Below are positions 31,545 through 40,572 of a stretch of 64,000 bases of DNA, piece by piece (position 1 is the stretch's first letter; each line of letters starts with the position of its first letter). The stretch lies in the NCBI GenBank assembly GCA_002878375.1, contig NIRF01000002.1, forward strand, positions 124,001 to 188,000, given 5' to 3'. The position numbers and the translations under genes were made by a program. Below the pieces are notes generated by a model, which did no database searches, had not been told where the DNA came from, and saw only the letters and a list, made by a program, of their open reading frames with translations. Source of the stretch: Dictyoglomus sp. NZ13-RE01 (GTDB taxonomy: Bacteria > Dictyoglomota > Dictyoglomia > Dictyoglomales > Dictyoglomaceae).

Positions 31545-32053
31545 AATATAGAACCAATTAAAGCTAAAATAATTATATAAACAGGATTTAGTTTAAACAA
31601 AATTAATACCAAAGTAAATAGTATGGCAATTATTATCTTTATATAAGTAAATTTGTATTTTGATAATATCTCGTATATGCTGAAAACCATAAGACCAGCT
31701 ATTGCAGGGCGAAGCCCATAAAAGAGCCCCTGCACAAATTTATTTTCCTCAAATCTGAGAAAAAAAATAGCAATAACAAGTATAGAGACAAAAGAAGGAA
31801 GGATCACAGCAGTTGCACTAACTAATGCCCCTTTTAACCTCTTCAATCTATAACCGATTGCCACTGCAAAATTTAATGCAATAGGACCTGGAAATAACTG
31901 AGCCAATGTCAATGTTTCTAAAAATTCATCCTGAGTAACCCATTTCCTTTTTTTAACAAACTCCTCCATAAAGAGAGGAATCATCACATACCCACCACCA
32001 AGAGTTAGCCAACCAATTTTCAAAAATACCCAAAAAAGATCAATATAGCTCAT
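31523..32053 (-). CDS. Chromate transporter family half (ChrA-type), first of a pair
   Basis: A 176-residue CHR-domain membrane protein (GWLTLGGGYVMIPLFMEEF, QLFPGPIALNFAVAIGY), the same length as its partner. I placed the start at 32053, with AAGGAT upstream, which avoids overlap with the oxidoreductase gene; a longer version starting at 32101 is possible but adds a charged, unrelated N-terminus. Confidence 0.82.
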   Translation of the reverse strand: MSYIDLFWVFLKIGWLTLGGGYVMIPLFMEEFVKKRKWVTQDEFLETLTLAQLFPGPIALNFAVAIGYRLKRLKGALVSATAVILPSFVSILVIAIFFLRFEENKFVQGLFYGLRPAIAGLMVFSIYEILSKYKFTYIKIIIAILFTLVLILFKLNPVYIIILALIGSILWVYTGH

Positions 32054-32058
32054 AAAAA

Positions 32059-33024
32059 CTATATCCTTACTAATCTTTTTTCTTTTGAGGACTGATACCA
32101 TGCATCTATAACCGTCATATCTTTAAGAGCCTCATATCCATCGGTTCTTGGACTCCTTTTATTTCTTATTGCATCTTCCATATCCTTTATCTCTAAAACA
32201 TACTGATTTTCTCCATAAAAATTAAATAAAGTAAAGTTATTCTCTCTTTTTAATATCACCTTTCCATCATACTCCTGGTATAAAGTATCTAAAACGTATA
32301 AAATTCCTTTATCTCCTTTAATTTCAAAAGATACAGATAAAGATGTGTCATAACTTGCATCCATAAGAACTATAACACCATCATCAAACCTTGCCACAGC
32401 TCCTGCATTCTGTTCAACCTCATAGCCAAAGTATTCATTAATACCTGCTATCTCAACTATTTTATTATTTGGTCGCCAAAAATGTAGAGTATTGATCACA
32501 TGAACTCCAATATCCATTATAGCTCCACCCCCTGAAAGACTTAGGTCATACCTCCACTTATCCCTTTCAACATTCACAAAAGAATAGCTTGCCTTTATAA
32601 TCCCGATCCTTCCTACAATACCTTCCTCTAAAAGCCTTTTAGCTCCAACATTGTATGGGTTAAATCTTCCCATGTTTGCAACCCCTAAAACAACCCCATT
32701 TTCCTCACATGCTCTAATCATCTCCATAGCTTCCTTTGAATTTAAAGCAATAGGTTTTTCACAAAGTATGTGAATCTTTTTCTTAGCACAGGAGATAACT
32801 TGATCTTTATGCATACTATTAGGAGTTGCTATGTAAACAACATCCACATTCTCTAAATCCTCCACTTTTTCATAGATCTTTGCATTATACTTTTCTGCAA
32901 GATCCTTCACGTTTTCTGGGTGGGTTGTAACTATTGCAGTTAAAATTGCACCCTCTACCTGCTCTAAAGCAGGCAAAAACCTGTTTCTCGTTATTTTTCC
33001 TACCCCAACTACTCCCCATCTCAT
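32059..33024 (-). CDS. Gfo/Idh/MocA-family oxidoreductase
   Basis: A 321-residue NAD(P)-dependent oxidoreductase. The Rossmann motif GVVGVGKITRNRFLPAL opens the protein, CEKPIALN is the family hallmark, and the C-terminal alpha/beta domain has GGGAIMDIGVHVINTL. Likely a sugar or inositol dehydrogenase; the substrate is open. It begins after AAGGAGGGG and lies between the AEC transporter and CHR genes, all on the minus strand. It is one of three members in the window. Confidence 0.87.
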   Translation of the reverse strand: MRWGVVGVGKITRNRFLPALEQVEGAILTAIVTTHPENVKDLAEKYNAKIYEKVEDLENVDVVYIATPNSMHKDQVISCAKKKIHILCEKPIALNSKEAMEMIRACEENGVVLGVANMGRFNPYNVGAKRLLEEGIVGRIGIIKASYSFVNVERDKWRYDLSLSGGGAIMDIGVHVINTLHFWRPNNKIVEIAGINEYFGYEVEQNAGAVARFDDGVIVLMDASYDTSLSVSFEIKGDKGILYVLDTLYQEYDGKVILKRENNFTLFNFYGENQYVLEIKDMEDAIRNKRSPRTDGYEALKDMTVIDAWYQSSKEKRLVRI

Positions 33025-33037
33025 AACTTTCCCCTCC

Positions 33038-33967
33038 TTATATAAAAATCATCTGATAAATCAAAATCAGAACAATACTAATAACTGTTGAAAGCGATAT
33101 ATTATTAAAAAGAAATTTCTGCTCATTCTCATCCTTGACATACAAAGGAACTACATAGGGAGGTGGCAAAAGAAACATGATGAATACTGCATGAGTAAAG
33201 AGTTTATCTAATCCTAATTTACTAACAACTATGTATTTATTAAAAAGCATTGCAAAAATTACCATAAAAACATATCTTATAAAAACATATTTAGAGGAAC
33301 TAAAATCAATATTTTTAAAATTCAGCTCATAGCCAATAATTATCCCAATCAAAGGAGCCGTTAATCCTCCAAGCATTTCCAAAACCTTAACAATAGATTC
33401 CCATAAAAAGTTTCCAGTAAAGACCTTTAAAAGACCCGTTTTATTAATAATAATGCCTAACAATATAGCCCAAATAACAGGAACTTTTAAAAAATAGTTA
33501 AAACTGTTTAATATGCTTGATTTCTTCTCCTCACTATACCTTAAAAGTAAAGTAACCATCACTAAAAAGACAAACATTACCTGTCCCAAATCTACAATAG
33601 CAAATTTTGCAATATTTTCCTTTCCAAAAAGGAAAGTGTATAAAGAATAACCCAACATTCCAGCCTCAAACCCACTCATAAGAAATGGAAAATAGAAGTA
33701 TTTTATTTTAAAAAGCCCTCTTAATAAAAAACCTAAAAGTAATGCCAATAAACAAACAAGAAACATTGCCAAAACAATTAACATATATCTTGTTTCAAAA
33801 TTTGTCCTTAAAAAGGCTAAAAAGAGCAATGAGGGTAAGAACAGGTTAACAATTAAAGATTTTATATCCTTAATAGTATCTTCTTTAACAAACTTTCTAA
33901 CCTTGAGGGTATAACCTACTATGAAAAGAATTAATATAGGCAAAAAATTAACCAACGAGACCAACAT
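33038..33967 (-). CDS. AEC-family (auxin efflux carrier-like) transporter
   Basis: A 309-residue membrane protein with about ten hydrophobic spans; the family pattern is seen in LPILILFIVGYTLKV, the NLFLPSLLFLAF helix and the C-terminal LPPPYVVPLYV segment. AEC proteins are secondary carriers of organic acids such as malate. It is 13 bp upstream of the oxidoreductase gene, probably the first gene of that minus-strand operon. Confidence 0.78.
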   Translation of the reverse strand: MLVSLVNFLPILILFIVGYTLKVRKFVKEDTIKDIKSLIVNLFLPSLLFLAFLRTNFETRYMLIVLAMFLVCLLALLLGFLLRGLFKIKYFYFPFLMSGFEAGMLGYSLYTFLFGKENIAKFAIVDLGQVMFVFLVMVTLLLRYSEEKKSSILNSFNYFLKVPVIWAILLGIIINKTGLLKVFTGNFLWESIVKVLEMLGGLTAPLIGIIIGYELNFKNIDFSSSKYVFIRYVFMVIFAMLFNKYIVVSKLGLDKLFTHAVFIMFLLPPPYVVPLYVKDENEQKFLFNNISLSTVISIVLILIYQMIFI

Positions 33968-34044
33968 ATTTTTTCTCCCCTTATTTTTTATAGATACTGA
34001 ATTTTAACCCCATAATAAATCTTATGTCAACATAAAGGAAAAAT

Positions 34045-34074
34045 TTGCAAAAAGGGTAAAAAATTTGGTATAAT
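34045..34074 (+). promoter_or_regulatory. Promoter of the TetR-headed operon
   Basis: TTGCAA at 34045-34050, an 18-bp spacer, TATAAT at 34069-34074. It abuts the palindrome that follows. Confidence 0.6.
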
Positions 34075-34094
34075 TATACCGACCAGTCGGTATA
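34075..34094. promoter_or_regulatory. Palindromic operator, probable TetR autoregulation site
   Basis: Nine-base arms TATACCGAC and GTCGGTATA around CA form a perfect palindrome immediately after the -10, covering the expected RNA start. The AccGACcaGTCggT core is typical of TetR-family sites. It sits 16 bp before the TetR start codon, so autorepression is expected. Confidence 0.75.
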
Positions 34095-34109
34095 TGAGGT
34101 GAAATAAAA

Positions 34110-34691
34110 ATGAGTAACACAAAAGAAAAAATTTTAAAATGTGCAGAAAGACTCTTTTCCTTAAACGGTTATGATGCAACAAGTGTGCAAGATATTTGCA
34201 AGGAAGTAGGTATAAGTAAAGGAGCCTTTTTTCATTATTTCCCCACTAAAGAATCCCTTTTTTTAGAAGTTCTTGATTTTTGGTTATCAGAACTTTATGA
34301 GAAACTTGAGGAAAAAAGAAAAGAAGAAAAAGAAGTTTTTCAAAGCATAATAAAGATGGGAGAAATTTTCAAGGATATATTTTCACAATCAGAGCAGAAG
34401 CTATTTTTATTTTTGGAATTTCTAAGAAGAAGCACAAAGGATGAAAGAATAATTAATGGTTTAAGAAACTACTATAGAAGGTATAAAGAATACTTTTCAA
34501 GCTTAATTGAGGAAGGAATTAATGAAGGAAGTATAAAAAAAATAGATCCAGATCTTCTCTCAAGAACCTTAATTTCCTTTGCTATTGGAACAATATTACA
34601 AGAGATCTTCTCCCCTGATGAGGACTGGGAAAAATTAAGCTTGGAGGGAATGAAATTGATTCTTTCAAGTATAAAAAAGGAGGTTGATTAG
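34110..34691 (+). CDS. TetR/AcrR-family transcriptional regulator
   Basis: A 193-residue protein with the TetR DNA-binding domain (TKEKILKCAERLFSLNGYDA … GISKGAFFHYFPTKESLF) and a variable helical ligand domain. It is first in a run of four plus-strand genes (epimerase, HAD, methyltransferase) with gaps of 2-45 bp. The operator palindrome is just upstream. The ligand is unknown. Confidence 0.88.
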   Translation: MSNTKEKILKCAERLFSLNGYDATSVQDICKEVGISKGAFFHYFPTKESLFLEVLDFWLSELYEKLEEKRKEEKEVFQSIIKMGEIFKDIFSQSEQKLFLFLEFLRRSTKDERIINGLRNYYRRYKEYFSSLIEEGINEGSIKKIDPDLLSRTLISFAIGTILQEIFSPDEDWEKLSLEGMKLILSSIKKEVD

Positions 34692-34693
34692 TT

Positions 34694-35722
34694 ATGAAGG
34701 TTCTGATAACAGGAGCCTTTGGAAACATTGGAAGAAGTGCCATTGAAGAGATAATAAATCAGGGAGATGAGGTAAGATGCTTTGATATTAAAAATAAAAA
34801 GAATGAGAAAATATATAAAAGCTTAAAAAGGCTATATGATGGGAAAATAGAAGTCTATTGGGGAGATATAACAGATAAAGATAAGATAAAAGAAGCATTA
34901 AAAGGTATTGATGTTGTTGTACATCTTGCCTTCATCATTCCAAAACTTTCATCTACAGGAATAGAGTCTGAAAAGGCACCAGATATATCTTATAAAATAA
35001 ATGTGGAAGGAACAAAAAATCTTGTTTCTGCAATGCAAGAACTTTCATCACCAAAGAAAATTATATTTACTTCTTCTGTTCACATTTATGGTTTAACACA
35101 ACACTTAGAACCCCCTCTTACTGTAGAGACTCCCCCATCTCCCATAGAGCATTACTCACAGCATAAAATAAAATGTGAGGAAATAATTAAAAATTCTGGT
35201 TTGGATTATTGTATATACAGATTGTCAGCCTCTTTTCCAATAAATTTAAAGCTTGACATGGAAATGTTTGAAATATCTTTAAAAAACAGAATGGAATATG
35301 TACACACAAGAGATGTAGGACTTGCTATTGCAAAAGGAGTAAGAAGTGACAAAATTTGGGGGAAGATACTGCTAATTGGTGGCGGTCCAAGATGCCACTA
35401 TTACTATGGCGAAATGGTCGAGAAAATTCTTGAAGGAATGGGGATTGGTATGCTTCCTGAAGAGGCTTTTTCTAATAAGCCATTCCCTACAGATTGGATG
35501 GATACAAGAGAAAGTCAAGAATTATTAGATTATCAAAGAAGAACTATAGAAGATTATGTAGAAGATCTTAAAAAAGCCTTAGGTTATAAAATATTCTTTA
35601 TTAAGCTATTCAGTCCTGTTATCAGGTATGTACTCCTTAGAAAATCTCCATATTATAAAAGAAGATACATACCTATAAAAGAACTATTTAAAGTTTATAG
35701 AAAAGGGCTAAAACTAAATTAA
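34694..35722 (+). CDS. NAD-dependent epimerase/dehydratase (extended SDR)
   Basis: A 342-residue extended short-chain dehydrogenase: VLITGAFGNIGRSAIEE at the N-terminus, VVHLAF, and a catalytic region with SSVHIYG followed by YSQHKIKCE (YxxxK). It acts on a nucleotide sugar or similar compound. It starts 2 bp after the TetR stop and so should be co-regulated by it. Confidence 0.85.
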   Translation: MKVLITGAFGNIGRSAIEEIINQGDEVRCFDIKNKKNEKIYKSLKRLYDGKIEVYWGDITDKDKIKEALKGIDVVVHLAFIIPKLSSTGIESEKAPDISYKINVEGTKNLVSAMQELSSPKKIIFTSSVHIYGLTQHLEPPLTVETPPSPIEHYSQHKIKCEEIIKNSGLDYCIYRLSASFPINLKLDMEMFEISLKNRMEYVHTRDVGLAIAKGVRSDKIWGKILLIGGGPRCHYYYGEMVEKILEGMGIGMLPEEAFSNKPFPTDWMDTRESQELLDYQRRTIEDYVEDLKKALGYKIFFIKLFSPVIRYVLLRKSPYYKRRYIPIKELFKVYRKGLKLN

Positions 35723-35767
35723 TCTATATGTTATAATAATAAAAAATAGTCTGATTAAGGTAACAAA

Positions 35768-36496
35768 ATGCCATTAAAATACATATTTCTTGATGCGGGA
35801 GGAACAATAATATATCCCAATGTAGATCTTATTTGTGAATTTGCCAACAAATATGGGTATAACCTATCCCCTCAAGATATCTTAAAATCCTTCTATGAAA
35901 CTATTTTTTACTATGATAATCTCTTTAGAAAAGATGGGGTAAAAGATAGCTCTGTATTTATTCATCTAATTCCCCTATTACTAAATAGGCTTGGAATAGA
36001 TATAGAATTAGGCGTAAATATTCGAAAAAAGATGAGGGAAAAAGAAAATAATTTAATTTGGACTTATACTACATCAGAGGTCATCGAAGGGCTAAAACTA
36101 TTAAAAGAAAATGGATTTAAACTTTCTGTTATTTCCAACTCCGATGGAACAGTAGAAGAACAAATTAAAAAGGCTGGATTAAGAAAATACTTTGAAAAAG
36201 TATATGACTCTGGAATAATTGGAATTGAGAAGCCAGATCCAAGAATATTTATATACGCTCTCAACGACCTAAACCTTAAACCTTCAGAAGTCATCTATGT
36301 AGGGGACATTATGATGATTGACGTTTTAGGAGCCAACAGAGCAAAGATTGGAGCTATTCATTTGGATCCTCTTAATTTATATCAATCCTTCCCAGGAATG
36401 CACCTAAAAAGCATTTATGAATTTTCACAAACAATATTGAATGATAAAATCTTAGAAGAAAATAAACTTTATCCTTATATGGAAAGGGAGGGGTAA
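35768..36496 (+). CDS. HAD-superfamily hydrolase
   Basis: A 242-residue HAD phosphatase-type protein. Motif I reads FLDAGGTI, with Ala-Gly in place of the more usual second Asp two residues later, motif II is SNSDG, and motif III/IV has KPDPRIF and YVGDIMMIDVLGA. The missing general acid aspartate makes strong phosphatase activity uncertain. It is in the TetR-headed operon, 2 bp before the methyltransferase gene. Confidence 0.8.
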   Translation: MPLKYIFLDAGGTIIYPNVDLICEFANKYGYNLSPQDILKSFYETIFYYDNLFRKDGVKDSSVFIHLIPLLLNRLGIDIELGVNIRKKMREKENNLIWTYTTSEVIEGLKLLKENGFKLSVISNSDGTVEEQIKKAGLRKYFEKVYDSGIIGIEKPDPRIFIYALNDLNLKPSEVIYVGDIMMIDVLGANRAKIGAIHLDPLNLYQSFPGMHLKSIYEFSQTILNDKILEENKLYPYMEREG

Positions 36497-36498
36497 AT

Positions 36499-37161
36499 TT
36501 GGAATCAAAGGGATGGAATTGGGAAAAAATAAAAGATGAAAGATGGGACATACCATCAGAGGATGTTTACTATTTGGCTCATAGATGGAAAGAACAAGGC
36601 AAATTAAAATTTTTGGACTTAGGATGTGGAGTAGGAAGACATGCTCTATTCTTTCTAAAACAAGGATTTAAGGTGTATGCTTTTGATATTTCTGAGAGTG
36701 GTTTAAACATATTAAGAGAAAAAGCTGAGAGAGAAAATTTAGATATGAACATTGATCTGGGAGATATGCTCTTTCTTCCATATCCTTCTGACTTTTTTGA
36801 TTCCATACTTGCCTATCATGTAATTTATCATACAAACAAAAAAGGAATCAAAAAAGTTATATCAGAGATATGGAGAGTACTAGGAGAAAACAGTGAAGTT
36901 TATTTAACCTTTAATTCAAAAGAAAGTCCCAGTTTTAAAAATCCAAAACATAAAAGAATAGATGAAAACACTTTAATAAAGATGAATGATGAAGAAGAAG
37001 GGATTCTCCACTACTATGTGGACGAGAACGAAGTGTTTGACCTTCTTAGAAAATTCAAAATTATAAAAATGAGATACATTAAGGAGATAATCCCTTCTTC
37101 CGGCTTTAAATACCACGTCTTAGCTCAAAAAGTACAGACGAGATTCATAGAGGAAGATTGA
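36499..37161 (+). CDS. Class I SAM-dependent methyltransferase
   Basis: A 220-residue methyltransferase with motif I FLDLGCGVGRHALFF, an acidic VYAFDIS for SAM ribose, and a DMLFLPYPSDFFDSI catalytic strand. The substrate is unknown. The start is TTG, preceded by GGGAGGGG, giving a 2-bp gap to the HAD gene. It overlaps the convergent oxidoreductase by 17 bp. Confidence 0.85.
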   Translation: MESKGWNWEKIKDERWDIPSEDVYYLAHRWKEQGKLKFLDLGCGVGRHALFFLKQGFKVYAFDISESGLNILREKAERENLDMNIDLGDMLFLPYPSDFFDSILAYHVIYHTNKKGIKKVISEIWRVLGENSEVYLTFNSKESPSFKNPKHKRIDENTLIKMNDEEEGILHYYVDENEVFDLLRKFKIIKMRYIKEIIPSSGFKYHVLAQKVQTRFIEED

Positions 37162-38128
37162 CTACCTTTTTTCTTTCATAGGAAAGATAGGCCCCAATAG
37201 CAACTTCCATAGCTTTATAACCATCATATCCTGTTACCATAGGGTACTTCTTTTCTTTTATGCTATTTATGAAATGTTCTATTAAACCATAATCCATATT
37301 ACTTCCCCAATTTTCATAGGTTATTCTGTTTCCAACATCGTTATAAAAAACAATATTTTGTGAAAAAACATCTAATGAAATAACTCCTTTGGTTCCAACT
37401 ATTTCCATTATTACATCTCCCCATGTGGGAAAAACCTTTGGTCTTGACCAAGATGGATCTAAAGACACAAAACTCCCATTCTCCAATGTTAAAAGAAGTA
37501 TACCACAATCATCAATTCCAAGTCCTGGATAAATTCTGGTATCTATTTCTGCATAAACACTTTGAAATTCTTTCCCTGTATACCATCTAATAAGATCAAC
37601 TACATGAACTGTATGATCCATTATTGCCCCGCCACCTGCCTCATCTTTATTTATGAACCATCCACCAGGCATTTTACCATGATTACTTGCCCTAATTCCT
37701 ATAATTTCCCCTATTGTGCCATTATCAATTATTTCCTTTACTCTTGAAGCAGGAGGAGCAAATCTAACAGGAAAGGCTGTCATTAAAAAAATATTATTCT
37801 TTTCAGCACTTTGAAGCATTTTCTTTCCATCCTCAATTGAGATGGAAAGCGGCTTTTCACAAAGAACATGCACGCCATTTTCACTTGCCTTTATTGTTAG
37901 AGGAGCATGGTTTTTATTTGAGGAGCAAATTATAACTCCATCAATATTCTTCAATAGATCTTCATAATTTTCATAAAAAGTTGTACCATAATTCTTTGCA
38001 ATATTAAAACCTCTTTCTTTATCTTCGTCATAAATACCAACTAATTTGGCATCCGGATTCTTTAACACACAATTTATATAACTATAAGCATGCATATGGG
38101 CAGAACTTGCCATTCCTATCCTAACCAT
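37145..38128 (-). CDS. Gfo/Idh/MocA-family oxidoreductase
   Basis: A 327-residue enzyme with the N-terminal Rossmann fold (MVRIGMASSAHMHAYSY), VLCEKPLSISIEDG and a catalytic-type GGGAIMDHTVHVVDLIRW. The glycine motif is irregular (no GxGxxG), so cofactor binding may differ. It overlaps the next upstream family member by 8 bp; the two are a tandem pair, possibly acting on successive forms of one sugar. Confidence 0.83.
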   Translation of the reverse strand: MVRIGMASSAHMHAYSYINCVLKNPDAKLVGIYDEDKERGFNIAKNYGTTFYENYEDLLKNIDGVIICSSNKNHAPLTIKASENGVHVLCEKPLSISIEDGKKMLQSAEKNNIFLMTAFPVRFAPPASRVKEIIDNGTIGEIIGIRASNHGKMPGGWFINKDEAGGGAIMDHTVHVVDLIRWYTGKEFQSVYAEIDTRIYPGLGIDDCGILLLTLENGSFVSLDPSWSRPKVFPTWGDVIMEIVGTKGVISLDVFSQNIVFYNDVGNRITYENWGSNMDYGLIEHFINSIKEKKYPMVTGYDGYKAMEVAIGAYLSYERKKVVNLPL

Positions 38129-39113
38129 ATTTTTTACCCCCTTTCAAGGAAATAACTTTTTCTTTCTCTATGGACTCAATAGCTTTTATGGATATCTCCA
38201 TTGCTTTATACGCATCAAAAACATTAACGATAGGTTCTCTATTATTAACAATGCAGTCAACAAAATGAGCAATCTCTTTTGTATATGGATCTTCACGTAA
38301 TGGACTCTCTGGATAGGCTACCTTACCTTCCTTTTCCTCAAGAAACTTTAAGCTTAGCTGAATAGGATTACTCTTTCTACTATCAAATTCCAACATACCC
38401 TTTTCCCCTGTAATTTCATATCCCATAAAAAATCCGGTAGGGTGAGACCAACTACCCTCAACATGAGTAATCACTCCTGATTCATGTCTTAAAACACATA
38501 AAAAATAATCTATATTTTTCTGTCCTCTTGGTGATGAACCTTTTGCATAAATTCTTTCAACATCTCCAAAAGTCCATCTTGCAAAATCAAAATCATGAAT
38601 AACTAAATCTAAAGGAACTCCTCCGCTCATTTCAAAATTAGCATACCAATTTCTTCTACCTATTGGGAAAGGGCCACATCTTCTTAAGTTTGCCACTCCT
38701 ACCTTACCTAAAGTCCCATTCATAATTAAAGAGTTTGCCATCTCATATTGTGGGAAAAATCTTAAAACATGTCCAACAAAAAATTTTCTATCTGTTTTTT
38801 CCAAAGCATTTAAGATCTCTTCACCTTCTCTAAGAGTTCTTGCCAACGGTTTTTCACATATTACATGTTTTCCTTCTCTTAAAGAAAAAATACTTAAATC
38901 TTTGTGATAAGGAGTAGGATAACATATATCAACCAAATCCACATTTTTATCTCTAATGAGTTCTAAAGGGTCTCTATATATTTTTATATCGGGGAAATTC
39001 AAGGATTCTGTTTCTTCACATATCGCAACCACTTGGGTTTCTGGAATACTTTTATAAGCATTGAAATGGACTCTCCCCATGGTTCCAAACCCTATAATGC
39101 CAACTCTAAGCAT
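38121..39113 (-). CDS. Gfo/Idh/MocA-family oxidoreductase
   Basis: A 330-residue enzyme with VGIIGFGTMGRVHFNAY, VICEKPLARTL and GGVPLDLVIHDFDFARW. It should oxidise or epimerise a sugar using NAD(P). The start follows GGAGGTGAC. It is the first gene of a two-gene minus-strand operon, with a TATAAT at about 39143-39148 on the minus strand. Confidence 0.86.
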   Translation of the reverse strand: MLRVGIIGFGTMGRVHFNAYKSIPETQVVAICEETESLNFPDIKIYRDPLELIRDKNVDLVDICYPTPYHKDLSIFSLREGKHVICEKPLARTLREGEEILNALEKTDRKFFVGHVLRFFPQYEMANSLIMNGTLGKVGVANLRRCGPFPIGRRNWYANFEMSGGVPLDLVIHDFDFARWTFGDVERIYAKGSSPRGQKNIDYFLCVLRHESGVITHVEGSWSHPTGFFMGYEITGEKGMLEFDSRKSNPIQLSLKFLEEKEGKVAYPESPLREDPYTKEIAHFVDCIVNNREPIVNVFDAYKAMEISIKAIESIEKEKVISLKGGKKYG

Positions 39114-39252
39114 TATGTCACCTCCGGGTTAGTTAACTATCTTGACTAATTATACAACATTACTTCCTATTATGCCAATAAAAACAAATCTAATATGGGA
39201 TAAAAAGGATTATAACTGAGTGCATAAAAAGTATCACCCCCCTCCCCCCTTC

Positions 39253-39801
39253 TTAGTACTTAAGTTCTCCATAACCAGCCTTAAAATGTTTGGTAGATAA
39301 ATCATCAGATGGTCCAAGAGCCCATACAATCTTTAAAGTACCAGTCTTTGGGAACTCTTTATCATACTTATCTCCAGTTACTAACTTTCTTCTAAACTCT
39401 ATTGTAGTGTAATTTCCGGACTCAACTCCTGCATACTCTAAAATGTCATCTTTTCCACCTAACTTCACATCTGGAACATGATCTACATGTTTTGCAGGTG
39501 CCCAATAATCTACTACCTTTACTTCTTTATCCTTAACATAACCTAAAATATAATCTGCCTCTCCTGCCTTAACACCAGGATTTATTCCAAGAGCTATCCA
39601 ACCTTTTGTCAAAGCAGTAATGAGAATGTAAACCCCATCATCAATAATGCTCCAAAATATTTTATACTCTCCATTTGAAAATGAAGCATAATTTTTGTAC
39701 TCATTAGGAGAAAGTATGCCATCAATCTTAGGTTTTGACTGTCCAAAAGAAAATCCAATTAGAGATATCCCTACTAATAAGAGAATTAATAGTTTTTTCA
39801 T
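39253..39801 (-). CDS. Secreted DOMON-like domain protein
   Basis: A 182-residue protein: signal peptide (MKKLLILLLVGISLIGFSFG), then one domain resembling DOMON, the heme- or sugar-binding fold. It has KIFWSIIDDGVYILITALTK, WIALGINPG, ADYILGYV and a TIEFRRKL strand near the C-terminus. I placed the start at 39801, right after AGGAGG, dropping an 11-residue charged extension. A short C-rich tract follows the gene. Function is not claimed beyond ligand or electron-carrier possibility. Confidence 0.65.
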   Translation of the reverse strand: MKKLLILLLVGISLIGFSFGQSKPKIDGILSPNEYKNYASFSNGEYKIFWSIIDDGVYILITALTKGWIALGINPGVKAGEADYILGYVKDKEVKVVDYWAPAKHVDHVPDVKLGGKDDILEYAGVESGNYTTIEFRRKLVTGDKYDKEFPKTGTLKIVWALGPSDDLSTKHFKAGYGELKY

Positions 39802-39953
39802 CTTTTCAAACCTCCTTTTTAAAATTATTTTCAATTCAAATTATACCAAAAAGGTATAAATTTTGTATTAAATTTTTTTAAAAGTAGAGGGACAGAATTT
39901 GACACCCTCAAAGGTTACAATAATCTTAGAAAGAAAAAGAAAGGAGTGATTAC

Positions 39954-40493
39954 ATGAAAAAATTTTTACATTTAACAATTTTCATACTTTCAATTTTAAG
40001 TTTAACCTTTGCACAGGAGACTTATGATTTCAGAAAAGTAACCTGGGGAATGACAAAAGCAGATGTTTTAAAAGCAGAAAAGAAAACTCCAATTTTTGAA
40101 GACGAAAATGATTTAATCTTTGAAGAAACACTGTTAAACAGGAATTTCTCATGTCTCTACGTATTCCAAGAAGATAAGCTCTACAGTGCAGGATATATAT
40201 TAACAGATAAGTATGAAGATTATTCTGATTATGTTGATCTTTATATTGAATTAAAAGACTTATTAAGTGAAAAATATGGAAAACCAATTATAAGCAAAGA
40301 TCCTGAAATCTTCCCCATAGGAAATTTCAACTATTCTACATCATGGTTCACTCCAAGAAGTGTCATAATGCTTTCTCTAAGTAGAAAATCTGGAGAATAT
40401 ACTCTTATGATTGCCTATATAGATGTAAACTTTGTCAAAAAAGAAATAGATAAATCCTCAGAGGAGAAAAACAAAGATAAAACAAAATTATAA
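39954..40493 (+). CDS. Small secreted protein of unknown function
   Basis: A 179-residue protein with a signal peptide of about 20 residues. The mature part contains the pattern FRKVTWGMTKADVLKAE, seen in a number of uncharacterised exported proteins, and a lysine-rich tail. It is just upstream of the cas genes on the same strand but is probably a separate gene: 79 bp separate them. A TTGACA lies at 39899-39904 and AAAGGAGTG precedes the start. Confidence 0.6.
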   Translation: MKKFLHLTIFILSILSLTFAQETYDFRKVTWGMTKADVLKAEKKTPIFEDENDLIFEETLLNRNFSCLYVFQEDKLYSAGYILTDKYEDYSDYVDLYIELKDLLSEKYGKPIISKDPEIFPIGNFNYSTSWFTPRSVIMLSLSRKSGEYTLMIAYIDVNFVKKEIDKSSEEKNKDKTKL

Positions 40494-40572
40494 TGATATT
40501 CGTCATTGTTTATAGCAAAAAAATTTGATAAACTCTTGTTTAGAAAAATACTTGATTAAGATGGGGGAGAAA

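Noticed and set aside
31336-31557. 73-codon minus-strand frame overlapping both ChrA halves
   Set aside because: Different frame from both real genes, Tyr/Cys-rich, and both CHR genes fully explain this DNA.
39236-39251. C-rich tract after the DOMON-like gene
   Set aside because: Single low-complexity run without symmetry; no function can be argued.
39841-39859. Inverted repeat TTATACC-5-GGTATAA between the DOMON-like gene and the secreted protein gene
   Set aside because: Short, AT-rich and with no T-run; kept only as a possible operator, not strong enough to list.
40030-40287. 85-codon antisense frame within the small secreted protein gene
   Set aside because: Leu/His-rich shadow of a gene with a clear signal peptide and ribosome site.
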